From a virus, in the IMG/VR virus record IMGVR_UViG_3300021197_000658, positions 1 through 21,023 of that record: a stretch of 21,023 bases of DNA. The stretch is one strand, 5' to 3'. Position numbers and translations under genes: made by a program. How positions within the stretch are numbered: the stretch's first letter is position 1; every line of letters starts with the position of its first letter. Under the pieces are notes generated by a model. The model had not been told where the DNA came from. It did no database searches and was given only the letters and a program-made list of their open reading frames with translations. Below, piece by piece: positions 20,761 to 21,023 of the stretch.

Positions 20761-20844
20761 ACTATCATAGAACGCAAACGCAAAAATCCGGATCCAGGCG
20801 CAAAAAAGCAGCTGGACGCAAAAAAAATGCGTCAGGACGCAAAA
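20756..20844. repeat. Repeat element C: TTTTTACTATCATA plus five iterons
   Basis: The core at 20756-20769 again emerges from the terminator T-run. ACGCAAA occurs at 20772, 20778, 20816 and 20837, with a GCGCAAAA variant at 20798. Late spacings are about 18-21 bases, near two helical turns. The copy at 20816 is half of a GACGCA / TGCGTC dyad with an A7 spacer (20815-20833). Confidence 0.85.
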
Positions 20845-20943
20845 ATATTAAGCTTATGTCCGCGTGAGTGGGAAAATGCAAATAATCATTCTCAATATAA
20901 AGTTTTTATTATCTGTAGTTATCTTTTTAATTTGTGTTATTGA

Positions 20944-20973
20944 TTGTATATTTTGATTAATAACTGTTATAAT
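20944..20973 (+). promoter_or_regulatory. Candidate promoter of the third early operon
   Basis: TTGTAT (20944-20949) and a perfect TATAAT (20968-20973) are 18 bases apart. A second possible pair, TTGATT (20953-20958) and TATATA (20977-20982), overlaps it. The start codon at 21007 follows an AAGGAG site (20990-20995) 11 bases away. Confidence 0.5.
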
Positions 20974-21006
20974 TTGTATATAAGATAATAAGGAGAAAAT
21001 TATATA

Positions 21007-21023
21007 ATGCTTAAAATACAAGC
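21007..21023 (+). CDS. Start of a gene cut by the window edge
   Basis: Only five full codons (MLKIQ) are visible before the window ends. The start is supported by an AAGGAG site and a promoter-like sequence upstream, both in the same orientation as the early genes. Nothing can be said about the product. Confidence 0.45.

Larger units (their letters stand above)
20607..21006. other. Gene-free region with two terminators, iterons and a promoter
   Basis: About 400 bases without a convincing gene. It holds the operon terminator (20615-20645), repeat element B, a 60-base stretch with no gene, a second strong terminator (20731-20760), repeat element C (20756-20844), a possible 26-codon hydrophobic frame (20876-20956) and AT-rich promoter sequence before a new ATG at 21007. 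Confidence 0.7.

Noticed and set aside
20756-20844. The iteron cluster as a CRISPR-like array
   Set aside because: Units are only 7-8 bases and spacers are irregular and short, with no cas genes or 25-40 base repeats. An iteron array is the better description.

Overview
This window is a piece of a tailed bacteriophage genome, most likely from a marine, AT-rich dsDNA phage. The phage call rests on a large terminase subunit, a very large portal protein, a scaffold-like protein, a major capsid protein and head-tail adaptor-like proteins, all in one collinear block. The marine assignment is an inference. Many of the small structural and lysine-rich proteins are of types I know from marine metagenomic phages. 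No host gene, integrase, tRNA or CRISPR array is visible.

Layout. (1) From 1 to about 17830 almost everything is on the minus strand: a late, virion operon. In transcription order it runs: terminase large subunit (17829-16357), three small lysine-rich proteins (16348-15035), portal (15034-12569), two small basic proteins (12572-12158), a proline-rich protein (12149-11190), a small unknown, a GroES-like co-chaperonin (10979-10536), a scaffold-like protein, an unknown, a decoration-like protein and the major capsid protein (8411-7503). A strong terminator follows the capsid gene. A new promoter then starts a second segment: a four-cysteine DUF1289-like protein, two virion-type proteins, three small basic proteins chained by TAATG overlaps, a conserved unknown, an adaptor-like protein, a four-cysteine protein, a second adaptor-like protein, a Rossmann-like protein, and small tail or virion proteins up to a tail-fibre-like gene cut by the window start. 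(2) 17830-18235 is a divergent intergenic region with dyads, a G8 tract and candidate promoters. (3) From 18236 to the end, genes are on the plus strand: two short operons of small, probably early, accessory proteins (including an Api92-like protein), each ended by a terminator, and the start of a third operon at the right edge.

The most unusual feature is noncoding. An identical 14-base sequence (TTTTTACTATCATA) occurs three times in the right arm (19227, 20641, 20756). Each copy is followed within a few bases by a cluster of ACGCAAA iterons (ten in all, counting one variant). Two copies grow directly out of the T-run of a terminator hairpin. This could be a replication origin or partition-like site, a regulatory array, or a mobile repeat. 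A second oddity is a Gly/Lys/Arg-rich C-terminal tail that recurs on several otherwise unrelated small basic proteins of the virion operon, as if it were a shared targeting tag.

How the genes work together: terminase and portal package DNA, the scaffold-like and GroES-like proteins probably help capsid assembly, the adaptor-like proteins join head to tail, and the left-end genes build tail or fibre parts. The plus-strand genes are probably early host-interaction or regulatory functions, but none has a proven role from sequence alone. Family calls come from reading the protein sequences and were not checked by database search.
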